Shown here: positions 25,723-34,953 of the stretch, one piece after another | Layout of the letters: each line of letters begins with the position of its first letter | Numbering within the stretch: position 1 is the stretch's first letter | NCBI RefSeq assembly: GCF_028622875.1 | Contig: NZ_CP117709.1 | Span: forward strand, 6,451,001 to 6,515,000 | DNA length: 64,000 nucleotides | Reading direction: 5' to 3' | Origin: Streptomyces sp. MMBL 11-1 | GTDB lineage: Bacteria > Actinomycetota > Actinomycetes > Streptomycetales > Streptomycetaceae | Translations under genes and position numbers: made by a program | Notes under the pieces: generated by a model | What the model was told of the DNA's origin: nothing | What the model saw: the letters and a program-made list of their open reading frames with translations, nothing else | The model's database searches: none

Positions 25723-27120
25723 ATGACCACGACTCCGGCTCCCCCGCTCCGTATGGGGAAGGCCGCTCTCCGGGCCCTCGGCATCCTGGCGCCGGCCACC
25801 GGCGCCCTGGAATCGGTGGTGACGCCGACGCTCCCGCTGCTGCGGCGCGAGCTGGACATGAGTCACGCCGAGGGGGCGCTGCTCAGCATCGTGCTCCTCG
25901 TCACCGGCGCGCTCATCACGCCGGTGGCAGGGAAGTTAGGCGACCGCTACGGCGGGAAACGGGTGCTCGTCCGGCTGATGGCGGTGGTCTGCGTCGGTGG
26001 CCTGGTGTCCGCCCTGGCGCCGAACCTGCCGGTGCTGCTGCTCGGTCAGATACTGCAGGGAGCGATGGTGGGCGCGCTGCCCCTGTCGTTCATCCTGGTG
26101 CGCGAACACCTCCCCGAGGGGGAGTCCAAGGTGGCCATCGGGGTGGTCAGTGGGCTGTTCGTGGGGGGCACGACGGCCGGAACACTGGCGGCCGGACCTG
26201 TGGCCGAAGGGCTGTCCCGGCACTGGATGTTCGCGCTGCCGACGTTCGCGGTCATCGGAGCCACGGTGCTGGTGCACAGGACGATGCCGCAGGATCCGCC
26301 GCGCCGGTCGGACGGCGGCGGGCTCGACTGGCCCGGCCTGGCCCTCCTGAGCGGAACGCTGGTCACGCTCATGCTCGCCCTCGCGCTGGCGCCCGGCCTC
26401 ACCGCGCGGCCCCTCGTGCTCGTCGCCCTCCTCGTGGCACCGGCCGCCTTCGCGGCCGGATGGGTGGCGGTCGAACGCCGCGCGCCCGCGCCGATGATCG
26501 ATCCGCGCATGCTGGGACGCCCGGAGGTGTGGAAGGCGTGCGTGCTGACGTTCATGATCTGCGTCGGTACGTCCGTGGCGGCCTATCTCGTCCCCGCGCT
26601 GTTCGCGGTGTCCGCCGACGCGTACGGGTTCGGGGCGAGCGCCACCCAGATCGGCCTCTTCCTGCTGCCCGGCGCCGTCGCGGCGTCGCTGGCCGGGCCG
26701 GCCGGCGGGTTCGGGGCGCGGCGGTTCGGTTCGCGTGCCGTGGCCGCCGCCGGGGTCCTCGTCATGGCCGTCGGCCTGCTCGGCCTGGCGGCCGTGCACA
26801 CCGAGGTCTGGCACCTCGTCCTCGGCAAGGCGCTGATCGCGCTCGCCAACGGCCTCTGTGTCACGGCGACGGTGACCAGTACCGCCACCTCCGTGGACCG
26901 CGGCGACACCGGCGTCGCCACCGGCCTGGTCCTGGTGACGCGCGTGATCGGCTTCGCCGTGGGGGTCCAGATCAGCGGCGCGATCCTCACCGCCGGAACA
27001 CCCGCGGGGTCGGATCTCCCGGCCGAATCTGCCTTCGTCGCCGGCTTCGTCCTGGCCGGCGCCGTCACGGCGCTGTCCCTGCTCGTCGTCCGCACCCTGA
27101 ACAGAGGAGCCAAGGAATGA
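25723..27120 (+). CDS. MFS drug exporter with a TTA codon
   Basis: 465 residues with about 12-14 hydrophobic segments. Motif A-type loop GKLGDRYGGKRVLV follows TM2, and LGQILQGAMVGALPLSFIL is the TM4 region, as in multidrug proton antiporters. Leu72 in that loop is TTA (25936-25938), predicting bldA dependence. Start ATG at 25723 has AAAGGACC 6 bp upstream. Its stop overlaps the monooxygenase start by ATGA. It may export the product of the cluster to its left or confer resistance on its own. Confidence 0.9.
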   Translation: MTTTPAPPLRMGKAALRALGILAPATGALESVVTPTLPLLRRELDMSHAEGALLSIVLLVTGALITPVAGKLGDRYGGKRVLVRLMAVVCVGGLVSALAPNLPVLLLGQILQGAMVGALPLSFILVREHLPEGESKVAIGVVSGLFVGGTTAGTLAAGPVAEGLSRHWMFALPTFAVIGATVLVHRTMPQDPPRRSDGGGLDWPGLALLSGTLVTLMLALALAPGLTARPLVLVALLVAPAAFAAGWVAVERRAPAPMIDPRMLGRPEVWKACVLTFMICVGTSVAAYLVPALFAVSADAYGFGASATQIGLFLLPGAVAASLAGPAGGFGARRFGSRAVAAAGVLVMAVGLLGLAAVHTEVWHLVLGKALIALANGLCVTATVTSTATSVDRGDTGVATGLVLVTRVIGFAVGVQISGAILTAGTPAGSDLPAESAFVAGFVLAGAVTALSLLVVRTLNRGAKE

Positions 27121-28343
27121 CCCGCACCGATCAGTTGGCGAACGCCTCCGCCGCACGCGGACGTACGGTCCTGATATCCGGGGCCAGCATCGCGGGGCCC
27201 GCCCTCGCGTACTGGCTGAACCGCTACGGATTCGCGGTCACGGTGGTCGAGAGGGCGGGCACGGTCCGCGACGGCGGCTATCCCGTCGACGTGCGCGGCA
27301 CCGCACTCGACGTCGTGCGGCGGATGGGGATCCTGCCGCGGCTGCGGGACGCGCACATCGGTCTCCGCCGGCTGACCTTCCTCGACGAGGACGGCGCCGA
27401 GGTGGCCTCGGTGGACCCGCACGCCGTCACCGGCGGGGTCGCGGGAAGAGACCTGGAGGTGCGGCGCGGGGTGCTGGCCGGCGCCATCCACGACGCGGTC
27501 CGGGACGACGTGGAGTTCCTGTTCGGCGACTCCATCGACACCCTCGACCAGCACCGCCACGGGGTCGACGTCACCTTCCGCGGGGGCGCCCGCCGCACGT
27601 TCGACCTGGTGCTGGGGGCGGACGGGCTGCACTCGCACACCCGCGCCCTCCTGTTCGGACCCGAGGAGCGGTTCCACCGCTATCTCGGTTACTGCTTCGC
27701 CGGGTTCACCCTGCGCAACACCTTCGGGCTCGTCCGTGAGACCACGATGTGGAACGCCCCGGGCCGCGCGGCCGTGCTGTACGCCGCGGGCGACGACGAC
27801 GATGTGCACGGCTTCCTCAACTTCGCCCGCGCGGAACCGCCGTTCGACGCCTTCCGCGACCCGCAGGCCCAACGGGACCTGGTGGCCGAGGTCTTCGACG
27901 GCGCGGGGTGGGAGGTCCCGGGCCTGCTCGCCGCCCTGCGCGACGCGGACGACCTGTTCTTCGACGTGGTCAGCCAGATCCGCATGGACCGCTGGTCCAG
28001 CGGCAGGGTCGCGCTGGTGGGCGACGCCGCGTACGCGCCCTCCTTCCTCACCGGCCAGGGCTCCAGCCTCGCCCTGGTCGGCGCGTACATGCTGGCCGGC
28101 TCCCTGGCGGCCGAGCGGGGCCATGCCGCGGGCTTCGCCGCCTACGAGCGTGACACCCGTGGGTTCGTGACCCTGAACCAGGACCAGGTCGGCAGGGGCG
28201 AGGCCGCCCTCTTCCCGGTCACGGCCCGGGCGCTGGAGCGGCGCAACGCCATGCTGCGCTCGCTGGGCTCCATGCCGCCCCCGGCGGAGGGGCGGCCGGC
28301 CCACGAGGCGTTGGTGCTGCCGGAGTTCAGGCTCCCGGGGTGA
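27117..28343 (+). CDS. FAD-dependent monooxygenase, TetX-like
   Basis: 408 residues. FAD-binding GASIAGPALAYWL is at about 21-33, the DG motif is LGADGLHSHTR, and the second FAD motif is GRVALVGDAAYAPSFLTGQGSSLALVGAYMLA. This is the group A flavoprotein hydroxylase pattern of TetX and related antibiotic-modifying or tailoring enzymes. It is cotranscribed with the MFS gene, so self-resistance or late tailoring are both possible. Its end overlaps the convergent dehydrogenase gene by 17 bp. Confidence 0.88.
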   Translation: MTRTDQLANASAARGRTVLISGASIAGPALAYWLNRYGFAVTVVERAGTVRDGGYPVDVRGTALDVVRRMGILPRLRDAHIGLRRLTFLDEDGAEVASVDPHAVTGGVAGRDLEVRRGVLAGAIHDAVRDDVEFLFGDSIDTLDQHRHGVDVTFRGGARRTFDLVLGADGLHSHTRALLFGPEERFHRYLGYCFAGFTLRNTFGLVRETTMWNAPGRAAVLYAAGDDDDVHGFLNFARAEPPFDAFRDPQAQRDLVAEVFDGAGWEVPGLLAALRDADDLFFDVVSQIRMDRWSSGRVALVGDAAYAPSFLTGQGSSLALVGAYMLAGSLAAERGHAAGFAAYERDTRGFVTLNQDQVGRGEAALFPVTARALERRNAMLRSLGSMPPPAEGRPAHEALVLPEFRLPG

Positions 28344-29961
28344 GCGCCGCCCCGGTCCGCCGGGGGACCCGCAGGGGGTTGCCGTCGCGGAGTTCGGGGG
28401 GCAGGAGGGCGTCGGGGAAGGACTGGTAGCAGACCGGGCGCAGCCAGCGTTCGACGGCGAGGGTGCCCACGCTCGTCGTCGAGGGCGAACTCGTCGCCGG
28501 CCACGGCCCCCCGTGCACCATCGCGTGGCACACCTCGACGCCGGTGGGCCAGCCGCCCCACAGAACGCGGCCGGCCCGTTCCTCCAGCACCGGCAGCAGC
28601 CCGAGGGCCGTCGCCCGGTCGGTGTCCGCCGCGTGCAGGGTGGCCGTCAGCTGACCGTCCAACTCGGCCAGCAGATGCAGGAGTTCGTCCGTGCCCGACC
28701 AGCGCACGACGAGCCCGGCCGCGCCGAAGACTTCGCCGGAGAGGTCCCCGTGCGCGGTGTACGTGGCCGCGTCGCACGCCAGGACGACGGCGGCCGGTGC
28801 GTGCGGGCCGGCCCCGGCCGCGCCCCGCGCCACCTCCCGTACGCCCGGTACGTCCTCCCACCGCCGTACGCCCTCGGTGTAAGCCCGGGCGATGTCCGGG
28901 GTGAGCATGGTCTGCCCCTCCGTGGCCTTCACGGCCCGGGCGGCGGCGGAGAGGAAGGCGTCGCCCGCCGGCCCGGCGGGCAGCAGCAGGAGGCCGGGGT
29001 TGGTGCAGAACTGCCCGGCGCCGGCCGTCAGCGACGCCACGTACGCGTCGGCCGCCCGCCCCGGCTCCGCGAGGGCCCCGTCGAGCATGATCACGGGATT
29101 GACCGCGGACATCTCGGCGTGGACCGGGATGGGCGTCGGGCGCGACCGCCCGGCGGCGATCAGCGCCAGCCCGCCGGCCCGGGAGCCGGTGAACCCCACC
29201 GCGGTGATCCGCGGATCGCCGACCAGGGCGAGTCCGACGTCGTGACCCCGGCCCACCAGCAGGGAGAACACACCGGCCGGCATGCCGGTGCGCGCGGCGG
29301 CGGCCGTGACGGCGCGGGCCACCGCCTCCCCGGTGCCCGGGTGCGCGGGGTGCGCCTTGACCACCACGGGGCAGCCGGCGGCCAGCGCGGACGCGGTGTC
29401 GCCGCCCGCGACCGAGAAGGCCAGCGGGAAGTTGCTCGCACCGAACACGGCCACCGGGCCGAGGGGGACGCGCCGGAGCCGTACGTCCGTGCCCGAGGGG
29501 CCGGAGTCGATCCGGGCGCCGAGGGCGCTCCCGCTCCTGACGAGATCGGCGAAGAGGCGCAACTGCCGACAGGTGCGCCCTCGTTCACTTATCAGCCGGG
29601 CCCGAGGGAGCCCGGTCTCCCGGGCGGTGAGTGCTAGCAGGGCGTCCCCGAGGGCCTCGATCTCCTCCGCGCAGGCGTCGAGGAAGGCCGCCCGCCGCTC
29701 GGGCGGCAGGGCGCGGAAGGCGCGGGCGTCCGCCGCGGCGAGCCGGGCCGCCTCGGCCACCTGCTCCGTCGAGGCGTCCCGGAGCGGGGGGCCGAACGGT
29801 ACGCCGGTCGCGGCGGTGACCGCGTACCAGGCGTCCCCGGGGCCGGGTACCTCGCGACCGGCCAGGAGCGAGTGCCCGGTCAGGAGCGAGTGCCCGGTCA
29901 GGGTCGCGTTGTCGAACGGGGGCGCGTTCTCGGTCAGGGGCGGGTTTCCGGTCGGGTTCAC
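28327..29961 (-). CDS. Alpha-ketoglutarate semialdehyde dehydrogenase
   Basis: 544-residue aldehyde dehydrogenase. Catalytic residues are Glu283 (HAEMSAVNP) and Cys319 (GAGQFCTNPG); FGASNFPLAFSVAGGDTASALAAG and GFTGSRAGG are typical of the KGSADH subgroup. It oxidises 2,5-dioxopentanoate, made from hydroxyproline, to alpha-ketoglutarate. GTG at 29961 is chosen because AGGGAGA lies 9 bp before it. The N-terminus is about 40 residues longer than usual and contains a duplicated LLTGHS unit encoded by an 18-bp repeat. It diverges from the hydroxyproline operon and shares its operator region. Confidence 0.88.
   Translation of the reverse strand: MNPTGNPPLTENAPPFDNATLTGHSLLTGHSLLAGREVPGPGDAWYAVTAATGVPFGPPLRDASTEQVAEAARLAAADARAFRALPPERRAAFLDACAEEIEALGDALLALTARETGLPRARLISERGRTCRQLRLFADLVRSGSALGARIDSGPSGTDVRLRRVPLGPVAVFGASNFPLAFSVAGGDTASALAAGCPVVVKAHPAHPGTGEAVARAVTAAAARTGMPAGVFSLLVGRGHDVGLALVGDPRITAVGFTGSRAGGLALIAAGRSRPTPIPVHAEMSAVNPVIMLDGALAEPGRAADAYVASLTAGAGQFCTNPGLLLLPAGPAGDAFLSAAARAVKATEGQTMLTPDIARAYTEGVRRWEDVPGVREVARGAAGAGPHAPAAVVLACDAATYTAHGDLSGEVFGAAGLVVRWSGTDELLHLLAELDGQLTATLHAADTDRATALGLLPVLEERAGRVLWGGWPTGVEVCHAMVHGGPWPATSSPSTTSVGTLAVERWLRPVCYQSFPDALLPPELRDGNPLRVPRRTGAALTPGA
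29863..29898. repeat. Two tandem 18-bp repeats in the KGSADH N-terminus
   Basis: CAGGAGCGAGTGCCCGGT occurs twice in a row (29863-29880 and 29881-29898), coding LTGHSL twice in the non-conserved extension. The unit is a multiple of three, so copy changes keep the frame. Confidence 0.85.
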
Positions 29962-30073
29962 AGCGATGCGTCTCCCTGTGCGCACCGGTGGGCGGCGCGC
30001 CGTCGTCGGGTGCCCGGGTGAAAGTCACCGGGGCGGTGGCGTTGTCCTCGGGTCGTCCGGATGTATAGCCTAA

Positions 30074-30094
30074 GCAATGGCATGTGACATTGCA
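30074..30094. promoter_or_regulatory. GntR operator candidate in the divergent hydroxyproline promoter
   Basis: Arms GCAATG and CATTGC (30074-30079, 30088-30093) form an inverted repeat, and it contains TGTGACAT (30083-30090), the half-site also found upstream of gntR, the peptide transporter and the collagenase. It ends 13 bp before the oxidase start. Confidence 0.65.
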
Positions 30095-30107
30095 CTAAGG
30101 AGCGGCC

Positions 30108-31268
30108 ATGAAAGTCGTCGTCGTCGGAGCGGGCATCGTGGGCGCCGCGTGCGCGTTCCACGCCGCCGCGGCGGGGCTCGACGTCACGGTCCTCGACCGT
30201 GGTCCCGTCGGCGCGGGCACGACCAGCCGGGGGGAGGGCAACATCCTTCTCTCCGACAAGGAGCCAGGCCCCGAACTGGAGCTGGCCCGGCTCAGCCGTG
30301 ACCTCTGGGACGAGGCCGGTGAGGAACTCGGCCCGGAAAAGGTCGAGTTCGAGACCAAGGGCGGCCTCGTCGTCGCGAGCACCCCCGAAGCCCTCACCGC
30401 CCTGCACGCGTTCGCCGCGCGCCAGGCGGCAGCGGGTGTCCGCACCGAAGCCGTCGAACACGTCGGCGAACTCGAACCCCACTGCGCGCCCGGCCTCCCC
30501 GGCGGTGTCCACTATCCGCAGGACGCCCAGGTGCAGCCCGTTCTCGCGGCGGCCGCACTGCTGAGCGCCGCGGTCCGGGGCGGAGCCCGGACGCACACCG
30601 GCGAGGCCGTGGCCGCGGTCACCGGGGCCGACGGCAGGATCACCGGAGTGCGCACCGCCGACGGTACGGTGCTGCCCGCCGACGCCGTGGTCAACGCCGC
30701 CGGCACCTGGGGCGGCGAGGTCGGCCGCCGCCTCGGCGCACCCGTCGAGATCCTGCCCCGCCGGGGCTTCGTCCTCGTCACCGAGCCGCTGCCGCCGATG
30801 ATCCGGCACAAGGTCTACTCCGCCGACTACGTGGCCAACGTCGCCTCCAGCGACGAGGGTCTGGAGACCTCGTGCGTCGTCGAGGGCACCCGCGCGGGCA
30901 CGATCCTGATCGGCGCCAGCCGCGAACGTGTCGGCTTCGACACCGCGATGAACCCGGCCGTGGTGGCCACGCTCGCCGCCCAGGCATGCCGCCTCTTCCC
31001 GTTCCTGCGCGGCGTCCACCTGATCCGCGCCTACCGGGGTTTCCGGCCGTACTGCCCGGACCACCTGCCGGTCATCGGCCCCGACCCACGGGTCCCCGGC
31101 GTCGTCCACGCGTGCGGCCACGAGGGCGCCGGGATCGGTCTCGCCCCCGGGACCGGCGCCCTGGTCACCTCCCAGCTCCTCGGCCGCCCGTGGCGCGGTG
31201 CCGATCCGGCCGCCCACACCGGCCTCCTGCCCGACCGATTCCTCACCCCCGGAGGTGTGCCGAAGTGA
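30108..31268 (+). CDS. D-hydroxyproline dehydrogenase, FAD (DAO-type) subunit
   Basis: 386-residue DAO-family flavoprotein. The dinucleotide motif is VVVVGAGIVGAACAFHAAAAG at the N-terminus, and GFRPYCPDHLPVIG and HEGAGIGLAPGTG near the C-terminus are typical of glycine/D-amino-acid oxidase relatives. With the two following genes it matches the three-subunit D-hydroxyproline dehydrogenase type known from Pseudomonas, which oxidises cis-4-hydroxy-D-proline to 1-pyrroline-4-hydroxy-2-carboxylate. The stop overlaps the next GTG. Confidence 0.88.
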   Translation: MKVVVVGAGIVGAACAFHAAAAGLDVTVLDRGPVGAGTTSRGEGNILLSDKEPGPELELARLSRDLWDEAGEELGPEKVEFETKGGLVVASTPEALTALHAFAARQAAAGVRTEAVEHVGELEPHCAPGLPGGVHYPQDAQVQPVLAAAALLSAAVRGGARTHTGEAVAAVTGADGRITGVRTADGTVLPADAVVNAAGTWGGEVGRRLGAPVEILPRRGFVLVTEPLPPMIRHKVYSADYVANVASSDEGLETSCVVEGTRAGTILIGASRERVGFDTAMNPAVVATLAAQACRLFPFLRGVHLIRAYRGFRPYCPDHLPVIGPDPRVPGVVHACGHEGAGIGLAPGTGALVTSQLLGRPWRGADPAAHTGLLPDRFLTPGGVPK

Positions 31269-31537
31269 CCGGAGCGAGCGAAGTGACCGCGTTCACCGTG
31301 GACGGCGAACCGTTGCCGTTCGTACCGGGACAGACCCTGGCCGCCGCGCTCGTCGCCTCGGGCCGGGTCGCCTGGCGGACCACCCGGGGCGGGCAACGGC
31401 CCCGGGGGATCTTCTGCGGGATCGGCGTCTGTTACGACTGCCTGGTGACGGTCGACGGAACGGGCGGGCAGCGCGCCTGCCTGGTGCAGGCCCGCGCGGG
31501 CATGGCCGTCACGACCGGGGAGACCGACGATGAGTGA
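31265..31537 (+). CDS. D-hydroxyproline dehydrogenase, [2Fe-2S] small subunit
   Basis: 90 residues. A GTG start overlaps the upstream stop (GTGA). Four Cys in the order C-x4-C-x2-C ... C (FCGIGVCYDCLV and later QRACLV) form the plant-type [2Fe-2S] site of the Fer2_4 group, the gamma or small subunit of opine/hydroxyproline dehydrogenases. It carries electrons between the two flavin subunits. Overlap with both neighbours implies equal synthesis. Confidence 0.88.
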   Translation: MTGASEVTAFTVDGEPLPFVPGQTLAAALVASGRVAWRTTRGGQRPRGIFCGIGVCYDCLVTVDGTGGQRACLVQARAGMAVTTGETDDE

Positions 31538-33026
31538 GGCCCGCGACCTCGGGATGACGAGCGAGCCCCGCGACCCCGTTGCGTCGAGCGGGTCCGGTGA
31601 CCTCGTGGTGGTGGGCGCGGGCCCGGCCGGCATGGCCGCCGCCGCCACCGCCCTGGACGGCGGGCTGCGGGTCACTCTCGTCGACTCGGGCGCAGCCCCG
31701 GGCGGACAGTTCTGGCGCCATCCCCCGCTCTTCGCGCGGGAAACCGTTCCGACCGCCGATCTGCACCACGGGCTGAGCACCTACCGCGCGCTGTGCGCCA
31801 CCCTCTCCGCCCACGAGCGCACCGGACGGCTCACGCTGCTGCTGAACCACCACGTGTGGACCACGGCCCGCGACGGGGACGGCTTCACCGTCCACGCCGT
31901 GGACCGCGGCCGGGCACCCGAAGAGCGGACCGTCGTGCTGCGCGCACCGGCCCTGCTGGTGGCGACCGGCGCCTACGACCGCCAACTCCCCTTCCCCGGC
32001 TGGGACCTGCCCGGGGTGCTCACCGCCGGCGGGCTCCAGTCGCTGCTCAAGGGCGGCGGAGTCGTCGCCGGCCGCCGGGTGGTCCTCGGCGGCACGGGCC
32101 CCTTCCTGCTGCCGGTCGCCGCATCCCTCGCCGCCCGTGGGGCGAAGGTCGTCGCCGTGTGCGAGGCGGCGGCGCCCTCTGCCTGGCTGCGCCACCCCGG
32201 GGCCCTGCTGCGCAACCCTGCCAAGTGGGCGGAGGGCGCCCGGTACGCGGGCACCCTCGCCCGGCACCGCGTCCCGGTCCGCACCCGCACCGCGATCGTC
32301 GGCGCCGAAGGAGCGCAGGGGCGGGTCGCCGTCGTGCGCACCGCCTCCCTGGACGCCGACGGGCGCCCGCTCCCGGGCACCGAGCGCCGGATCGAGGCCG
32401 ACACCGTGGGCGTCGGCTGGGGCTTCGTCCCCCAGCTCGACCTGCTCCTCCCGCTCGGCTGCGACCTCACCGACGCGGGCGACGGCACCATGGCCGCCGC
32501 CGTCGACGACGGACAGCGCACCACGGTGCCAAGGCTCTACACGGCGGGCGAGACCTGCGGGGTGGGCGGGGCCGCGCTCGCGGTGAGCGAGGGCCGCCTC
32601 GCCGCCGTCTCGGTGCTCAGCGACCTCGCCGCCCCCGGCCGGCCCGGCACCCGCCGCCCGGCCGCGGAGCGCAGGGCAGTGGCCAGGCACCGCGCCTTCG
32701 CACGGGCGATGGCACAGGCACACCCCCTGCCCCCGGCCTGGCCCGCGTGGCTGACCGACGACACCCCGGTCTGCCGGTGCGAAGAGGTCACCGCGGGGGC
32801 GGTGCGGTCCGCCCGCGCCGACGGTGCGGCAGCCGACCACCGGCAGGTCAAACAGCTGACCAGAGCCGGTATGGGCTGGTGCCAGGGCCGCATGTGCGGG
32901 CCCGCCGTCCACTGCCTCGTCTCCGCCCGCCACCAGCCGTACGCCCCCGCCGAGCGGCTGATCGCGACCCCCGTCACCCTCGGTGCGCTCGCCGATTCCG
33001 TCGAGCCCACTTCCGACCCCAGCTGA
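31530..33026 (+). CDS. D-hydroxyproline dehydrogenase, large NAD/FAD subunit
   Basis: 498 residues. The N-terminal FAD motif VVVGAGPAGMAAAATAL (about 25-41) is followed by a second nucleotide motif VVLGGTGPFLLPVAASLA. The C-terminus has a BFD-like iron-sulphur or Cys cluster: VCRCEEVT near 414 and CQGRMCG near 450. This is the alpha subunit of HcnABC/OoxAB-type dehydrogenases. It follows the [2Fe-2S] gene with an 8-bp overlap and is 9 bp ahead of the deaminase gene. Confidence 0.88.
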   Translation: MSEARDLGMTSEPRDPVASSGSGDLVVVGAGPAGMAAAATALDGGLRVTLVDSGAAPGGQFWRHPPLFARETVPTADLHHGLSTYRALCATLSAHERTGRLTLLLNHHVWTTARDGDGFTVHAVDRGRAPEERTVVLRAPALLVATGAYDRQLPFPGWDLPGVLTAGGLQSLLKGGGVVAGRRVVLGGTGPFLLPVAASLAARGAKVVAVCEAAAPSAWLRHPGALLRNPAKWAEGARYAGTLARHRVPVRTRTAIVGAEGAQGRVAVVRTASLDADGRPLPGTERRIEADTVGVGWGFVPQLDLLLPLGCDLTDAGDGTMAAAVDDGQRTTVPRLYTAGETCGVGGAALAVSEGRLAAVSVLSDLAAPGRPGTRRPAAERRAVARHRAFARAMAQAHPLPPAWPAWLTDDTPVCRCEEVTAGAVRSARADGAAADHRQVKQLTRAGMGWCQGRMCGPAVHCLVSARHQPYAPAERLIATPVTLGALADSVEPTSDPS

Positions 33027-33035
33027 GGAGTTCCC

Positions 33036-33950
33036 ATGAACCCGGACCGCACCTCCCTCCCCGCCCGCATGCCCTGGCACGGCGTCATCGTCGCGACGAG
33101 CCTCCCGTTCGACCAGGACCTCGCCGTCGACCACGGCGCGTACGGGGACAACGTCGCCTGGCTCGCCGAACAGGGCCTGCACGGCGTCGCCCCGAACGGC
33201 TCGCTGGGCGAATACCAGACCCTGACGTACGAGGAGCGCGACCGCGTCGTGGAGACCGCCGTCGCCAACGCCCCCGAGGGCTTCACCGTGATGCCGGGCG
33301 TCGGAGCGTACGGCGCGATCGAGGCGAGGCGGCACGCGCGGTTCGCCAAGGACGCCGGCTGCCAGGCCGTCATGTGCCTGCCGCCCAACGCCTACCGGGC
33401 CGACGACCGCGCCGTCCTGGAGCACTACGCGATGGTCGCCTCCGCCGGCCTCCCCGTCACCGCCTACAACAACCCCATCGACACCAAGGTCGACCTGCGC
33501 CCGGAGCTGCTGGCCAAGCTGCACGCCGAAGGGTTCATCGTGGGCGTGAAGGAGTTCTCCGGTGACGTCCGCCGGTGCTACGCCATCAACGAACTCGCCC
33601 CCGGACTCGACCTGATCATCGGCACCGACGACACCCTCCTGGAGGTCGGCGTCGCGGGCGCCAAGGGCTGGGTCGCCGGCTACCCCCAGGTCTTCCCGCG
33701 CGCCTGCCTCGACCTGTACAACGCCTCCCTCGCCGGCGATCTCGACACCGCGCTTCCGCTCTACCGACAGCTCCACTCCGTACTGCGCTGGGACAGCAGG
33801 ACCGAGTTCGTCCAGGCGATCAAGCTCGGCCAGGACATGATCGGCCGGACCGGCGGCGGCTGCCGTCCGCCCCGGCAGACCCTGGCCCCGGAGACCGAGG
33901 CCGTTGTTCGCGCCGCCACCCAGGCCCTCATCGACGCGGGGGTGAACTGA
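33036..33950 (+). CDS. DapA-family 1-pyrroline-4-hydroxy-2-carboxylate deaminase
   Basis: 304-residue TIM-barrel enzyme of the dihydrodipicolinate synthase/N-acetylneuraminate lyase family. The Schiff-base lysine is Lys172 in GVKEFSGD and the catalytic Tyr is Tyr144 in TAYNNP. In hydroxyproline operons this family member deaminates 1-pyrroline-4-hydroxy-2-carboxylate to alpha-ketoglutarate semialdehyde. Function is assigned by family plus context, since the family also includes lysine-pathway enzymes. An AGGAGT site precedes the ATG. Confidence 0.88.
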   Translation: MNPDRTSLPARMPWHGVIVATSLPFDQDLAVDHGAYGDNVAWLAEQGLHGVAPNGSLGEYQTLTYEERDRVVETAVANAPEGFTVMPGVGAYGAIEARRHARFAKDAGCQAVMCLPPNAYRADDRAVLEHYAMVASAGLPVTAYNNPIDTKVDLRPELLAKLHAEGFIVGVKEFSGDVRRCYAINELAPGLDLIIGTDDTLLEVGVAGAKGWVAGYPQVFPRACLDLYNASLAGDLDTALPLYRQLHSVLRWDSRTEFVQAIKLGQDMIGRTGGGCRPPRQTLAPETEAVVRAATQALIDAGVN

Positions 33951-33951
33951 C

Positions 33952-34953
33952 GTGCGTTCCAAGGTCTGTTACCACGCGGTCGACTCGCACACCGAGGGCA
34001 TGCCGACCCGGGTCATCACCGGCGGGGTGGGCGTCCTGCCCGGCGCCACGATGGCCGAGCGACGGCAGCGGTTCATGGCGGAGCGGGACGGGCTGCGCAC
34101 CCTGCTCATGTGCGAGCCGCGCGGACACGGGGCCATGTCCGGAGCGATCCTCCAGCCCCCGACCCGGCCGGACGCCGACTTCGGCGTGCTGTTCATCGAG
34201 GTCTCCGGCTGCCTGCCCATGTGCGGCCACGGCACCATCGGCGTGGCGACGGTCCTGGTGGAGACGGGCATGGTCGAGGTGGTCGAACCGGAGACCCTCA
34301 TCCGCCTCGACACCCCCGCCGGCCTCGTCACGGCACGGGTCGCCGTGCGCGACGGCCGTGCCGAGTCCGTCACCCTGGAGAACGTCGCCTCCTACAGCCA
34401 CGCGCTGGACCAGGCCGTCGAGGTCGAGGGGTTCGGCCCGGTCCGCTACGACATGGCGTACGGCGGCAACTTCTACGCCATCGTGCGCACCGAGGACCTC
34501 GGCATCCCCTTCGACCGGGCGGAGAAGGGGCGGCTGCTGGAGGCGGGCCTGGCCGTCATGGGGGCGATCAACGAGCGGAACCCGGTGGTCCATCCGGAGA
34601 ACCCCGCGATCGACGTCTGCCACCACGTCTACCTGGAGGCGCCCGGCTCGACCGCCGAACACTCGCGGCACGCCATGGCGATCCACCCCGGCTGGTTCGA
34701 CCGCTCGCCCTGCGGGACGGGGACCAGCGCCCGGATGGCCCAACTGCACGCGCGGGGACAGCTGAAGGCGGGACAGGACTTCGTCAACGAGTCCTTCATC
34801 GGCTCCCGCTTCACGGGCCGGATCCTGGCGGAGACCACGGTCGGCGGCAGACCCGCCGTACTGCCCTCCGTCACCGGCCGCGCCTGGATCACCGGGACCG
34901 CGCAGTACCTGCTCGACCCCACGGACCCCTATCCGACGGGATTCACCGTATGA
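33952..34953 (+). CDS. 4-hydroxyproline 2-epimerase (proline racemase family)
   Basis: 333 residues. Both catalytic cysteines are present: Cys91 in PMCGHGTIG and Cys254 in SPCGTGTSARM. Two Cys mark racemases and epimerases, whereas the related trans-3-hydroxyproline dehydratases have Thr at the second site. It would convert trans-4-hydroxy-L-proline to cis-4-hydroxy-D-proline, the first pathway step. The GTG start is one base after the previous stop. The end overlaps the remnant gene by ATGA. Confidence 0.9.
   Translation: MRSKVCYHAVDSHTEGMPTRVITGGVGVLPGATMAERRQRFMAERDGLRTLLMCEPRGHGAMSGAILQPPTRPDADFGVLFIEVSGCLPMCGHGTIGVATVLVETGMVEVVEPETLIRLDTPAGLVTARVAVRDGRAESVTLENVASYSHALDQAVEVEGFGPVRYDMAYGGNFYAIVRTEDLGIPFDRAEKGRLLEAGLAVMGAINERNPVVHPENPAIDVCHHVYLEAPGSTAEHSRHAMAIHPGWFDRSPCGTGTSARMAQLHARGQLKAGQDFVNESFIGSRFTGRILAETTVGGRPAVLPSVTGRAWITGTAQYLLDPTDPYPTGFTV

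Noticed and set aside
31509..33962. An 817-codon minus-strand frame opposite the dehydrogenase and deaminase genes.
   Set aside because: It covers two well-supported enzymes on the plus strand and shows only Gly/Ala/Arg-rich shadow composition.
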